Source: Nocardia sp. NBC_00403
GTDB taxonomy: Bacteria > Actinomycetota > Actinomycetes > Mycobacteriales > Mycobacteriaceae
DNA length: 64,000 nucleotides
NCBI RefSeq assembly: GCF_036046055.1
Contig: NZ_CP107939.1
Location: 4,278,001-4,342,000 of the forward strand
Reading direction: 5' to 3'
Below, piece by piece: positions 53,776 through 62,329 of this stretch. The notes below the pieces were generated by a model. It saw nothing but the letters and a program-made list of their open reading frames with translations. It searched no databases and was not told the DNA's origin. The position numbers and the translations under genes are program-made. Positions within the stretch are counted from its first letter, which is position 1. Every line of letters begins with the position of its first letter.

Positions 53776-54788
53776 GCTGGAAGATGCCGTCGGAAACCGC
53801 ACCGCAGGAACGGATCTGGATGGCGTTCCCGCCGCTGGGCGCGTCTATTTCGGCGACTCCCGAGTCCGCGCACGCCGCCCGGCTCGCGTGGTCCGCCGTC
53901 GCACACGCCATCCTCGACTTCGAACCCGTCACCATGGTGGTCGATCCCACCGACCGGGATGCCGCGCGCCGGTACCTGTCGCAGGCCGTCGAGATCGTCG
54001 AGGCTCCACTGGACGACGCCTGGATGCGCGATATCGGCCCGACCTTCGTCCGCGACGAAGCCGGACGACTCGGCGCGGTCGACTGGGTGTTCAACGGCTG
54101 GGGCGGACAGGCCTGGGCCCGCTGGGCCGACGACCGCCACATCGGGGCGACCGTCGGCGCACTGGCCGGGGCCGAGGTCATTGCCTCGAATCTGGTCAAC
54201 GAGGGCGGTGGAATCCAGGTCGACGGACAGGGCACGGTACTGCTCACCGAGACTGTCCAGCTCGATCCTGGCCGCAATCCCGGGCTGGACAAGGCCACGG
54301 TGGAAGCCGAATTGGCCCGCACCATCGGCGCCGAACATGTCATCTGGCTGCCGTGCGGGCTCACGCGCGACAGCGAGCGGTTCGGCACCCGCGGTCACGT
54401 CGATATCGTCGCCGCCATCTCGGCACCAGGGCGGCTGCTCGTGCACTCTCAGTCCGACCGCTCCCACCCCGATGCGCGGGTGACCGACGAGATCATGGCG
54501 GTGTTGCGCGACAGTCACGATGTCGACGGAAAGCCCTGGGAGATAGTCGAAGTGCCCGCGCCGCAGGTGCTGCGCGACGACGAGAGCTGGGTGGACTACA
54601 GCTACATCAATCACCTCGTCGTGAACGATGGCGTCATCTGCTGTTCCTTCGACGATCCGCACGATGCCGCGGCACGTGACATCCTCGCCGATGCCTACCC
54701 GGGTCGACGCGTGGTCTCCGTCGACGCTCGCGAGATATTCGCGCGTGGTGGAGGTATCCACTGCATCACCCAGCAGCAGCCCGCGTAG
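53772..54788 (+). CDS. aguA: Agmatine deiminase
   Basis: A 338-residue porphyromonas-type peptidylarginine-deiminase-fold enzyme. 'DDAWMRDIGPTFV' and 'VNEGGGIQVDGQGTVLLTE' hold the substrate and catalytic Asp/Glu residues, 'RGHVDIVAAI' the catalytic His, and 'GGGIHCITQQQP' the nucleophile Cys close to the C-terminus. It hydrolyses agmatine to N-carbamoylputrescine and ammonia in the cytoplasm. Translationally coupled to the amidase upstream, and followed by TetR and permease genes on the same strand. Confidence 0.92.
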   Translation: MSWKMPSETAPQERIWMAFPPLGASISATPESAHAARLAWSAVAHAILDFEPVTMVVDPTDRDAARRYLSQAVEIVEAPLDDAWMRDIGPTFVRDEAGRLGAVDWVFNGWGGQAWARWADDRHIGATVGALAGAEVIASNLVNEGGGIQVDGQGTVLLTETVQLDPGRNPGLDKATVEAELARTIGAEHVIWLPCGLTRDSERFGTRGHVDIVAAISAPGRLLVHSQSDRSHPDARVTDEIMAVLRDSHDVDGKPWEIVEVPAPQVLRDDESWVDYSYINHLVVNDGVICCSFDDPHDAAARDILADAYPGRRVVSVDAREIFARGGGIHCITQQQPA

Positions 54789-54878
54789 CGCTGCCGGGCA
54801 CGGCGGCCCGCGGGCCGGTCAGCGGCGGCCGTTGCGGGATATCATGACAGCTGCGAATGATGAAGGGCGGGAAGGCAA

Positions 54879-55463
54879 GTGCGTGGCATGACAAGCCGGC
54901 GGGAGGCAATCCTGCGGGCCAGCGCCGCCGCAATCGCCGAGCGCGGAGTGCGTGGTCTGCGCGTGGGTGATGTCGCACAGGTGGCCGGGGTGTCACCCGG
55001 GCTGCTCTACTACTACTTCAAAGACCGTGACGGACTGCTCGCCGCCGCGTTGACCTACATCAACGACCGGTCCCGCGTGTACCGGAAGGCGGCGGACGAC
55101 TCCGGGTCACCGCGCGAGCAGCTCATCGGTCAACTGCTGGCGGAGCTCGAGAACACGCCGGAGATGGTCGAGAACTCCTTGGCCTGGAACGAATTGCGAG
55201 CAAGCGCGGTCTATGAACCGCCCCTGCGTGAGCCGCTGGCCCGCACTTCGCGGCAGTGGATCGACGAGATCGCCGATGCTATTCGGGTAGCCCAGGTGGT
55301 CGATGATGTGTCCCGTGCCGTGGACGCACCACAGGTCGGGCTCATCATCACAGCGCTGACCGAGGGCTTGGCCGCGCGGTGGCTATCGGGGGAGCTCGCC
55401 GCCGAAGAGGCCCGCGCGCACCTGCGCAGCGCATTGGAGACGCTGCTGCCGAGGTCTGGGTAG
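54879..55463 (+). CDS. TetR-family regulator of the agmatine operon
   Basis: A 194-residue TetR protein, N-terminal HTH 'SRREAILRASAAAIAERGVRGLRVGDVAQVAGVSPGLLYYYFKDRDGLL'. The helical ligand domain follows. GTG 54879 follows GGGAAGG at close spacing; ATG 54888 is an alternative. It lies 90 bp after the deiminase, inside the operon, and most likely responds to agmatine or putrescine and binds the palindrome at 52754-52767. Confidence 0.88.
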   Translation: MRGMTSRREAILRASAAAIAERGVRGLRVGDVAQVAGVSPGLLYYYFKDRDGLLAAALTYINDRSRVYRKAADDSGSPREQLIGQLLAELENTPEMVENSLAWNELRASAVYEPPLREPLARTSRQWIDEIADAIRVAQVVDDVSRAVDAPQVGLIITALTEGLAARWLSGELAAEEARAHLRSALETLLPRSG

Positions 55464-55555
55464 CGCTCAGCTAACAGCCGCGGGGTCAGCGCGCGGTTGT
55501 ACAGATTGTCGAAGAAAAGTCGACCCAGTGTCCAACTCGGCGCAGGTCGTGGGCT

Positions 55556-55747
55556 GTGTCGCAGCGCACACTGAAGGCCACGCAAATTTCAGACAACGCC
55601 CGTCCAGCGGGCGGTGAATCGATGACCGGTCCCGCACTCCAGAAATACGTCGACGGCGAATTCGCAGCGTTATCCGCTACGGCCGTGACGTTGCTCGGAG
55701 TCCGCCAGGTGCCAATGGTCGTGGTTTCCGAAGGAGGAAACGAATGA
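55556..55747 (+). CDS. Possible small protein coupled to the APC permease
   Basis: A 63-residue frame (or 41 residues from ATG 55622) whose stop overlaps the permease start by four bases (ATGA at 55744-55747). Part of it is protein-like ('TGPALQKYVDGEFAALSATA'). The overlap suggests real translation, perhaps as a coupling leader, but no family is recognised and chance cannot be excluded. Confidence 0.35.
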   Translation: MSQRTLKATQISDNARPAGGESMTGPALQKYVDGEFAALSATAVTLLGVRQVPMVVVSEGGNE

Positions 55748-57309
55748 GCATCCTCAGTGAGCTCCCGCCCGCCGCACAAACCAGCGAGCGGCCGGTTGAC
55801 AAGGGGCTTGCCGCAGGCACCATCGGCACCTTCTCCGGTGCGGTCCTCGGGATCTCGACGGTCGCGCCCGGCTACACGCTGACCGCCAGCATCGGTCTGA
55901 TCGTCGCGGCGGTCGGATTGAAGATGCCGGCAATTCTCCTCGTCGGCTTCGTCCCGATGTTCTTGACTGCCTACGCCTACCGCGAGCTGAACGCACGGAT
56001 GCCCGACTGCGGAGCCTCGTTCACGTGGTCCACCAAGGCCTTCGGGCCCTATGTCGGCTGGATGTGTGGCTGGGGCATGGTGATGGCGACGGTCATCGTG
56101 CTCTCCAACCTGGCCGCGATTGCGGTGGAGTTCTTCTACCTGTTCCTCGGGCGGATCTTCAGTAGTCCAGGCATTGCCGAGCTGGCCGACCACAAGGGCA
56201 TCAACATCGCCACCACGCTGGTGTTCGTTGCGATCGCGACCCTGGTCGCCGGCCGCGGCATCACCACCAGTGAGCGGGTGCAGTACGTACTCGTCGGGTT
56301 CCAGATGATCATTCTGCTGGCCTTCGCGGTCGCCGCGCTGGTACACGTGGCCCGCCACGGTTCGCCCACCCAGCTGAGTTTCGATCTCGACTGGTTCGAC
56401 CCGTTCACCGGACTCACGTTGAGCGCGTTCATGATCGGGGTGACCGGCTCCATCTTCGCCTTCTGGGGTTGGGACACCTGCCTGACCCTGGGCGAGGAAT
56501 CCAAGGACCCGAAGCGGGTGCCCGGCCGGGCCGGACTGCTCTGCGTGCTCTCGATCCTGCTGACCTACTTGCTCGTCGCGGTCGCCGTGATGATGTACGC
56601 CGGTGTCGGCGACACCGGGCTCGGCCTCGGCAACGAGGAGAACGCCGACAATGTCTTCGGTGCGCTCGCCGACCCGGTGCTCGGCTGGGCGGGCCCGCTG
56701 CTGCTGCTCGCGATCCTCGCCTCCTCGGCGGCGAGCCTGCAGACAACCTTCCTGCCCGCGGCCCGCACCATGCTCGCCATGGGCGCCTACGGCGCGTTCC
56801 CGAAGAAGTTCAGCAAGGTGAGCCCGCGCTACCTGGTGCCGACCTTCAGCACCGTCGTCGCCGGTGTGGTGACCGGAGCCTTCTACGCCATCGTGTGCCT
56901 GCTTTCCGAGCGATCGCTGCTGGATACCGTTGCGGCACTGGGCATCATGATCTGCTGGTATTACGGCATCACGGCCTTCGCCTGCGTCTGGTACTTCCGC
57001 AAGGAGCTGTTCACCAGCGCCCGCAACGTCATCTTCAAATTCCTGTTCCCGCTGCTCGGCGGCGCGATGCTGCTGGCGGTGTTCCTGGTGTCGGTCCGTG
57101 AAAGCATGGACCCGGACAACGGTAGTGGTGCCTCGATCGGCGGCATCGGACTCGTGTTCTACATGGGCTTCGGCATCCTGCTGCTCGGTGCCGTGCTGAT
57201 GCTGGTAGTACGCCGGCGCAACCCCGACTTCTTCCGCCGCGGCCTCGACGCCCACACGACTCCGGTAACCGAAGAGCCTGTGCCCGTTCTGATCACGGCG
57301 GACGCCTAG
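55744..57309 (+). CDS. APC-superfamily amino-acid/polyamine permease
   Basis: A 521-residue transporter with about twelve to fourteen membrane segments. The APC N-terminal motif is 'LAAGTIGTFSGAVLGISTVAPGYTLTASIG'. 'FAFWGWDTCLTLGEESKDPKRVPGRAGL' corresponds to the conserved loop with Glu found in amine and amino-acid permeases. AAGGAGG precedes the ATG. Its place after aguB, aguA and tetR points to import of agmatine or putrescine, or antiport of the two. Confidence 0.88.
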   Translation: MSILSELPPAAQTSERPVDKGLAAGTIGTFSGAVLGISTVAPGYTLTASIGLIVAAVGLKMPAILLVGFVPMFLTAYAYRELNARMPDCGASFTWSTKAFGPYVGWMCGWGMVMATVIVLSNLAAIAVEFFYLFLGRIFSSPGIAELADHKGINIATTLVFVAIATLVAGRGITTSERVQYVLVGFQMIILLAFAVAALVHVARHGSPTQLSFDLDWFDPFTGLTLSAFMIGVTGSIFAFWGWDTCLTLGEESKDPKRVPGRAGLLCVLSILLTYLLVAVAVMMYAGVGDTGLGLGNEENADNVFGALADPVLGWAGPLLLLAILASSAASLQTTFLPAARTMLAMGAYGAFPKKFSKVSPRYLVPTFSTVVAGVVTGAFYAIVCLLSERSLLDTVAALGIMICWYYGITAFACVWYFRKELFTSARNVIFKFLFPLLGGAMLLAVFLVSVRESMDPDNGSGASIGGIGLVFYMGFGILLLGAVLMLVVRRRNPDFFRRGLDAHTTPVTEEPVPVLITADA

Positions 57310-57317
57310 TACTGCCA

Positions 57318-57560
57318 CGACATGCCCTGATCGATCGTGAACTGTATGTTTCGGTCTCGTGGGCGGGCGACCGTGACCGCTGCCGAGCCGCCGGGATCGC
57401 CGACGAACTCGGGTTCGCTGAGAAGCCGCGGCTGATCGCCTATTACCTCTGCTACAGGCCGCACGCCTGCCGACTGGTCGAGCTGGCTTGGATCGCTGGA
57501 TCCCGCTGGCATATCGAGGAGGCGTTTCAGCAGGTCGAGCCCGCCTATCTCACTACCGGC
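57318..57560 (+). pseudogene. Internally deleted remnant of an IS701-family transposase
   Basis: The frame from 57318 reads 'RHALIDRELYVSVSWAGDRDRCRAAGIADELGFAEKPRL', then directly 'IAYYLCYRPHACRLVELAWIAGSRWHIEEAFQQ'. Both parts are standard IS701-type transposase segments, the second with the catalytic Glu region, but in intact elements they are about 200 residues apart. The catalytic middle, the N-terminus and the inverted repeats are missing. It starts directly at the permease stop codon, so the permease gene escaped disruption. Family call is from motif memory. Confidence 0.7.
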
Positions 57561-57614
57561 GCCGCGGCCACCCACTCACCTGAGTGTCGTTGCAGTTGCA
57601 TTCCGACAGCTTCC

Positions 57615-58811
57615 TTATCTAATCGCGTCGATCAGCAACTTCGCTGCCACCGTCGCCCCGTCGGCGCGGATCATTCCGGCCACTACGCTTGCGCGCGCTC
57701 GGGTGGTGGACGTCAATGCCATGTCGAGAGCGGCGGACAATGACGCTGTATCGGGACCAGCGTCCTCACACGTCGTGCCAATGCCGAGACCGACCACCCG
57801 GCGCGCCCAGTACGACTGGTCCATCATCTGGGGTATCACCACTTGAGGCACGCCAGCCCGGGCGGCGGTCGTTGTCGTGCCCGCGCCGCCGTGGTGGATG
57901 ACAGCGGCGACCCGAGTGAACAGCGCCTGATGGTTGACCTCTCCAACAGCCATGCAATCGGGGAGGTCGTCGATCACGGCCAACTCGGCCCAGCCACGCG
58001 AGAGGAGCGCGCGGCGGTTGTGCGCGCGGATTGCTTCGATCGTGACCCGGGCGATGCCGTTGTGCACCGGCATGCTGCCGAAGCCGATATACACCGGGGG
58101 TGTACCCGCGTCCAAGAACGCCTCCAACTCGTCGGGGAGGGGGCGTTCGTCGGGCACGATCCAGGCACCGGTCTGTACGACGTCCAGACCGGGCGATTCT
58201 GGCCATGGCCCCAGAACCGGGTCCGCTGCCAACCACGGGCGGTTGGTGATTACATGGTCGCGCACACTGCCCACCGGTGGCAGCCCGAGCGCCGCCCGGC
58301 GGGTATCCAGTGCCTCACCGAACTCCGCGTTCCACCCCTGGGCGTCGATCTCCCACTGCAGTTGGTTACCAATCGCCTCCGGCGCAGGCCGATCGCCCGG
58401 CATCCGCGGCATCGGCGGATGATGCGGCGAGGGCAGGCTGGTCGGCTGGTAGCTCGCGTACTGGTAGTGGATTCCCAGCTTCTCAGCGACCGACCGGGCG
58501 GCGATCTCCATAATGCCGGTTGCTATTACCGCATCGCATCCTGCGGCTGCTGTGGAGATCGTGTCGAACTGAACTGCGGGCCACCGGTCTGCGTAGTCCA
58601 GCAGATCCGCCAGCGAGGCTTTTGCGCCATGCGAACCTGGCTTCGGCGGCCCCAACGGCACCAGCGGCACGCCCAGTTCGGTGAAGCGCCTCTCGAAGTC
58701 CGGTGGCGCGCACACCCGTACCTGGGCTCCGAGCTCCCGTAACCGCAGCGCGAGCCCCAAGGCCGGCTCGATATCGCCGCGCGTCCCGCTCGCCGACAAC
58801 AGCACCCGCAA
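57615..58811 (-). CDS. UGT-like glycosyltransferase (GT1, GtfA/sterol glucosyltransferase type)
   Basis: A 398-residue GT-B enzyme. The start 'RVLLSASGTRGDIEPALGLALRLRELGAQVRVCAPP' and the C-terminal donor motif 'VIHHGGAGTTTTAARAGVPQVVIPQMMDQSYWARRV' are typical. It should move a sugar from a nucleotide donor onto a lipid, polyketide or xenobiotic. TTG 58811 is chosen because AAGGAG lies five bases before it and family proteins begin MRVLLS; the frame is open to 58970. It has no biosynthetic neighbours, so the acceptor is unknown. Confidence 0.88.
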   Translation of the reverse strand: MRVLLSASGTRGDIEPALGLALRLRELGAQVRVCAPPDFERRFTELGVPLVPLGPPKPGSHGAKASLADLLDYADRWPAVQFDTISTAAAGCDAVIATGIMEIAARSVAEKLGIHYQYASYQPTSLPSPHHPPMPRMPGDRPAPEAIGNQLQWEIDAQGWNAEFGEALDTRRAALGLPPVGSVRDHVITNRPWLAADPVLGPWPESPGLDVVQTGAWIVPDERPLPDELEAFLDAGTPPVYIGFGSMPVHNGIARVTIEAIRAHNRRALLSRGWAELAVIDDLPDCMAVGEVNHQALFTRVAAVIHHGGAGTTTTAARAGVPQVVIPQMMDQSYWARRVVGLGIGTTCEDAGPDTASLSAALDMALTSTTRARASVVAGMIRADGATVAAKLLIDAIR

Positions 58812-59066
58812 CGTCACTCCTTTGTTCCGGCGTGGACCGTAGTCGGCCACAGGAAGTCCGGCGATCAGAGTGTCCCCACCGGTGACGATGGCTTCGGCGT
58901 GATGACTCGTCCAGGCTCGCTGTGGCTGTGACGAGTGACTTCGCGCGGCCCGAATGTGTCCCGGAACCACCGAGCAGATGCTGCACTGCTCACCTCGTCC
59001 ACCACCCGAGTGCCGTTGCCGGACAAGCGGAGATCGCGACGCCGCTGACCAGGTGGTCCGATGTTG

Positions 59067-59471
59067 TCAGTCGATGCCGAGCTCGGTGAGCAGGTTGCGG
59101 ACTCTTTGTCCGATCTCGTCGCGGATGGACCGGACGGAGTCGAGGGCTTGGCCTGCGGGGTCGTCGAGCTTCCAGTCGAGGTAGGTGACGCCGGGAAAGA
59201 ATGGGCAGGCGTCACCGCAGCCCATTGTGATGACGACGGTGGAGGTTTCCACGGTGTCCGAGGTGAGGACTTTCGGAGTCTGATCAGCGATGTCGATGCC
59301 GATCTCGGCCATCGCTTCGACGGCGACAGGGTTGATGGTTCCGGCGGGCGCGGTTCCGGCGGATCGGACTTCGACGGCCGCACCTGCGAGGTGGGTGAGA
59401 AATCCGGCGGCCATTTGCGAGCGGCCGGCGTTGTGGACGCAAACGAACAAGACGCTGGGCTTGGATGGCAT
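59067..59471 (-). CDS. arsC: Arsenate reductase (LMW-phosphatase type)
   Basis: A 134-residue enzyme with the low-molecular-weight phosphatase P-loop CVHNAGRS (Cys11, CX5R) and a second redox pair in 'MGCGDACPFFPG'. It reduces arsenate to arsenite using thiols (thioredoxin or mycothiol). It lies 16 bp after the aquaglyceroporin gene in the arsR-led leftward operon. Confidence 0.93.
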   Translation of the reverse strand: MPSKPSVLFVCVHNAGRSQMAAGFLTHLAGAAVEVRSAGTAPAGTINPVAVEAMAEIGIDIADQTPKVLTSDTVETSTVVITMGCGDACPFFPGVTYLDWKLDDPAGQALDSVRSIRDEIGQRVRNLLTELGID

Positions 59472-59487
59472 TGGCGGACAGCGCCTT

Positions 59488-60231
59488 TCAGTCAGCAGAG
59501 ACGTTGTGCGGGACGACGGTGTTGTCGGCGGTAGTGGTATGCGGATACAGGATGGTGACCAGGCCGAGCCCGATCAGCGCGCCGAGGACTTGAGCGGCGA
59601 TGAATCCGAGGGTCGAGGCGGGAGCGATCCCGGCGAAGGTGTCGGAGAACATCCGCCCGAGGGTGACCGCGGGGTTGGCGAAGGATGTGGAGCTGGTAAA
59701 CCAGTAGGCGGCTCCGATGTAGGCGCCGACCGCAGCTGCGGAGTAGCCGGCGCGGCCGGTGCGCGCGAGGGCGAAAATGACAGCGATCAGCCCTGCAGTA
59801 GCAACTATTTCGCCGACCAGATGCCCGCCGGTGGCGCGGTGATGGGTCGCGATCTGCACCAGCTCGTGATCGAACATGATGTTCGCGAGCATCGCGCCCA
59901 GCACGCCTCCTGCGATCTGCGCGATCAGGTAGGCGGCGACATCGCCGCCGGTCAGGCCGGTGCCGTGGCGGCGACCCAGCAGCCAGTCCGCAGCCGAGAC
60001 AGCCGGGTTGAAGTGGGCGCCGGAGACGGGCCCGAAGACCAGGATCAACACCGTGAGCCCGAGGGCGGTGGTGGTGGAGTTCTCGAGCAGCTGCAACCCG
60101 ACATCGTTGGGAGAAAGCTCGCTGGCCGCGATGCCCGAGCCGACCACGATGGTCACCAGCAGCGCAGTCCCGGTGAACTCCGCCAGCAGTCGACGCTTCA
60201 GTGCTGCGGGCGTGAAAGCGACGTCGGTCAT
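59488..60231 (-). CDS. aqpS: MIP-family aquaglyceroporin of the arsenic operon
   Basis: A 247-residue channel with six membrane helices and two NPA half-loops ('SGAHFNPAVSAADWL' and 'SFANPAVTLGRMF'). Within ars operons such channels let arsenite leave the cell after reduction of arsenate, replacing an ArsB/ACR3 pump; none of those pumps is found here. The ATG at 60231 overlaps the arsR stop by four bases. The symbol follows the aqpS usage for ars-linked channels and is tentative. Confidence 0.85.
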   Translation of the reverse strand: MTDVAFTPAALKRRLLAEFTGTALLVTIVVGSGIAASELSPNDVGLQLLENSTTTALGLTVLILVFGPVSGAHFNPAVSAADWLLGRRHGTGLTGGDVAAYLIAQIAGGVLGAMLANIMFDHELVQIATHHRATGGHLVGEIVATAGLIAVIFALARTGRAGYSAAAVGAYIGAAYWFTSSTSFANPAVTLGRMFSDTFAGIAPASTLGFIAAQVLGALIGLGLVTILYPHTTTADNTVVPHNVSAD

Positions 60232-60602
60232 GCGGGTGCTTCGACCCGGCCGGCACCGGTAGTGACCAAGACATCGGAAAGTCGGTGCAGCGCTGCGGGA
60301 ATCGCCCAGTAGTAAACCCAGGTGCCGCGCCGCTGGCAGTCGATCAACCCGGCTTCGCGCAGCACTTTGAGGTGGTGGGAGATGGTGGGCTGGGATAGCT
60401 CGAACTGCGGGGTCAGCTCGCAGACGCACACTTCCTCGCCGGGCCGGGAGGCGATCAGCGACAGCAACCGCAGCCGCACCGGATCGGCCAGCGCCTTGAA
60501 CGCGCTCGCCAACTCCACGGCCACCTCGTGGTCCAGCGGGGCTGCGAGGGTGCTGTTGCAGCAGTCGGTGGAGGCGATCACTGGCAGATCCTGTTTAGAC
60601 AC
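60228..60602 (-). CDS. arsR: ArsR-family arsenite-responsive repressor
   Basis: A 124-residue winged-helix repressor ('FKALADPVRLRLLSLIASRPGEEVCVCELTPQFELSQPTISHHLKVLREAGL'). Metalloid-sensing Cys59 and Cys61 (VCVCEL) lie in the alpha-3 helix, and a further CC pair is near the N-terminus (14-15). Arsenite binding should release it from the operator just upstream. First gene of the arsR-aqpS-arsC operon and divergent from arsM. Confidence 0.93.
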   Translation of the reverse strand: MSKQDLPVIASTDCCNSTLAAPLDHEVAVELASAFKALADPVRLRLLSLIASRPGEEVCVCELTPQFELSQPTISHHLKVLREAGLIDCQRRGTWVYYWAIPAALHRLSDVLVTTGAGRVEAPA

Positions 60603-60665
60603 ACATCTATATTGACAGATTTCTATTCAGCGGCGCAAGCTGTATAGACATTCATCAATACAGCT
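60603..60665. promoter_or_regulatory. Divergent ars promoter/operator with imperfect inverted repeats
   Basis: This AT-rich gap between arsR and arsM has two related imperfect inverted repeats. One is in ATATTGACAGATTTCTATTC (60609-60628 area) and the other is TGTATAGA...TCAATACA (60641-60662). The paired layout at a divergent promoter fits ArsR control of both directions. Confidence 0.6.
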
Positions 60666-60717
60666 GGGTCGGTTACCTGCTCCGGCCTGGATTCCAACCA
60701 ATCAGGGATGTGATGTC

Positions 60718-61584
60718 ATGACAGACCAGCAGATCGAACTCCGTGAAACCGTGCGAGCCCGGTATGCGCACGCGGCCAGAACTGTTGCCGCGGGCGGGGT
60801 CGCCGAGGATTGTTGCGGGACCGACCCCATCGCGGTCGATCAAACCTTCGGCGCGAGCCTGTATGGGGCTACCGACCGCGACCAGCTCCCGATCCGAGCG
60901 GCCGCAGCATCATTGGGGTGCGGCAACCCGACCGCGGTTGCTGAACTGCGCGAAGGCGAACGCGTCCTCGACCTCGGATCCGGTGGCGGGATCGACGTGC
61001 TGCTCTCCGCGCGCCGTGTCGGGCCGACCGGCAAGGCATACGGCCTCGACATGACCGAGGAAATGCTGGCCCTGGCACTCGAGAACACCGCCAAGGCCGC
61101 AGCGCGCAACGTGGAATTTCTCGAGGGAAACATCGAGGCGATTCCGTTGCCCGCCAACACCATCGATGTGGTGATCTCCAACTGTGTGATCAACCTGTCG
61201 GTCGACAAACCCGCCGTTTTCGCCGAGATGGCCCGAGTCCTGATCCCGGGTGGGCGCATCGGTATCGCCGATGTCGTCGCCGAGGACGAATTGACCCCAC
61301 CCCAGCGCGCCGAACGAGGCGACCATGTCGGCTGTATCGCAGGGGCGCTGTCGTTCACCGAGTACCGAAACCACCTCACTGCAGCCGGATTCGCCGACAT
61401 CGAGATCACCTCGACCCATCAGGTCGCCGACGGCATGCACTCCGCGATCATCAAAGCTGTCAAACCCGGTGCCGAGACGGCGGCCGAATCCCAAGATCCG
61501 GCCGCCGTGGACTCGTGCTGCGCGCCAGGCTGTTGCCCTCCCGATGGCGAGCCGTCGCCACCCGATGCGGCAAGCCAGCACTAG
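60718..61584 (+). CDS. arsM: Arsenite S-adenosylmethionine methyltransferase
   Basis: A 288-residue methyltransferase with the SAM motif 'VLDLGSGGGIDVLLSARRVGPTG' at about 83-105. Arsenite-binding cysteines are in place: Cys32-33 (DCCG), Cys68 (LGCGNP), Cys156 (SNCVINL) and Cys206 (GCIAGA). The last 25 residues add a Cys-rich tail, CC-APG-CC at 267-273. The enzyme methylates As(III) in steps to volatile or less toxic forms. It is divergent from arsR-aqpS-arsC, so the island both expels and methylates arsenic. Confidence 0.93.
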   Translation: MTDQQIELRETVRARYAHAARTVAAGGVAEDCCGTDPIAVDQTFGASLYGATDRDQLPIRAAAASLGCGNPTAVAELREGERVLDLGSGGGIDVLLSARRVGPTGKAYGLDMTEEMLALALENTAKAAARNVEFLEGNIEAIPLPANTIDVVISNCVINLSVDKPAVFAEMARVLIPGGRIGIADVVAEDELTPPQRAERGDHVGCIAGALSFTEYRNHLTAAGFADIEITSTHQVADGMHSAIIKAVKPGAETAAESQDPAAVDSCCAPGCCPPDGEPSPPDAASQH

Positions 61585-61724
61585 CCTTGCGCCGGATTTC
61601 GTACTGGTGCTGGTCGGCGAATGGCTCGAGCTCTTGGCGGACACACCAGTCGCATACCGTGATTCACACGCGATCCGCGAGGTGGCGTCATTCAGCCGGG
61701 GCGCCGGCCGGCGGCGACCCCGAG

Positions 61725-61744
61725 TCGAGTAGGCCACTACTCGA
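61725..61744 (+). terminator. Hairpin downstream of arsM
   Basis: TCGAGTAG (61725-61732) and CTACTCGA (61737-61744) form a perfect 8-bp stem with a GCCA loop, 140 bp after the arsM stop. No T-tract; probably a weak terminator. Confidence 0.4.
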
Positions 61745-61852
61745 TACAAGCAAATGCGATGGTGTGACGCTACTACCCGTGTTAACGACCCGAAGTCGCA
61801 GCTTCGGTGTGGCCAGAGCAGACCATCTATTTTGTTGAAGGCGGTGACCGCA

Positions 61853-62329
61853 ATGGGAGTGGAATTCGATGCGGGATCATTTACAAGTAGTTCCCCCATT
61901 CCGAGTAAACTGACCGAGTTCGTCCTCGATAGGACTGTTGATGTTGTCCTCGGACTGCAGGTCGATCAGAATGACGGTGGGTTTTTCCTCGGGCTGGTAC
62001 TTCGTACACCGGGTGGAGGGCCCGAATTGGTGAAAAGCTCTGCAGTCTCTTTTGTTTCGGGTGCGTCGGTGGAGATTGGATTCGATGCGGTGCCGGCGGC
62101 CATCTATTCGATTGTGATTCAATCGCTGTTCGGCACTGTCGCCGGTACGTACAGAGCACGTTGGGAGAACATCCCCGGGGGAGGGCTGCTGGAAGGCATT
62201 CCGGTCACTCTTCCCGCGGAGCCACAATTCGGGGAACTGGAATCGATTCCCCAGGATGTGCCGGACGTACCGGTGGTGCCGGTAGTGGAGGTGGTGGCGG
62301 TCGGCCACGCCGAAGAAGACAACCCCTGA
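61853..62329 (+). CDS. Hypothetical protein with beta-rich N-terminal domain
   Basis: A 158-residue protein from ATG 61853. It has no signal peptide or membrane helix. Alternating polar and hydrophobic residues around 'LDRTVDVVLGLQVDQNDGGF' and 'GLVLRTPGGGPELVKSS' suggest a beta-sandwich. The tail is acidic and Val/Pro-rich ('DVPDVPVVPVVEVVAVGH'). No family recognised. The frame is open to 61754 with no better start. Confidence 0.5.
   Translation: MGVEFDAGSFTSSSPIPSKLTEFVLDRTVDVVLGLQVDQNDGGFFLGLVLRTPGGGPELVKSSAVSFVSGASVEIGFDAVPAAIYSIVIQSLFGTVAGTYRARWENIPGGGLLEGIPVTLPAEPQFGELESIPQDVPDVPVVPVVEVVAVGHAEEDNP

Noticed and set aside
55486..57318. 610-codon minus-strand frame across the APC permease
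   Set aside because: His/Gln/Gly-rich antisense with no domain, opposite a clear transporter.
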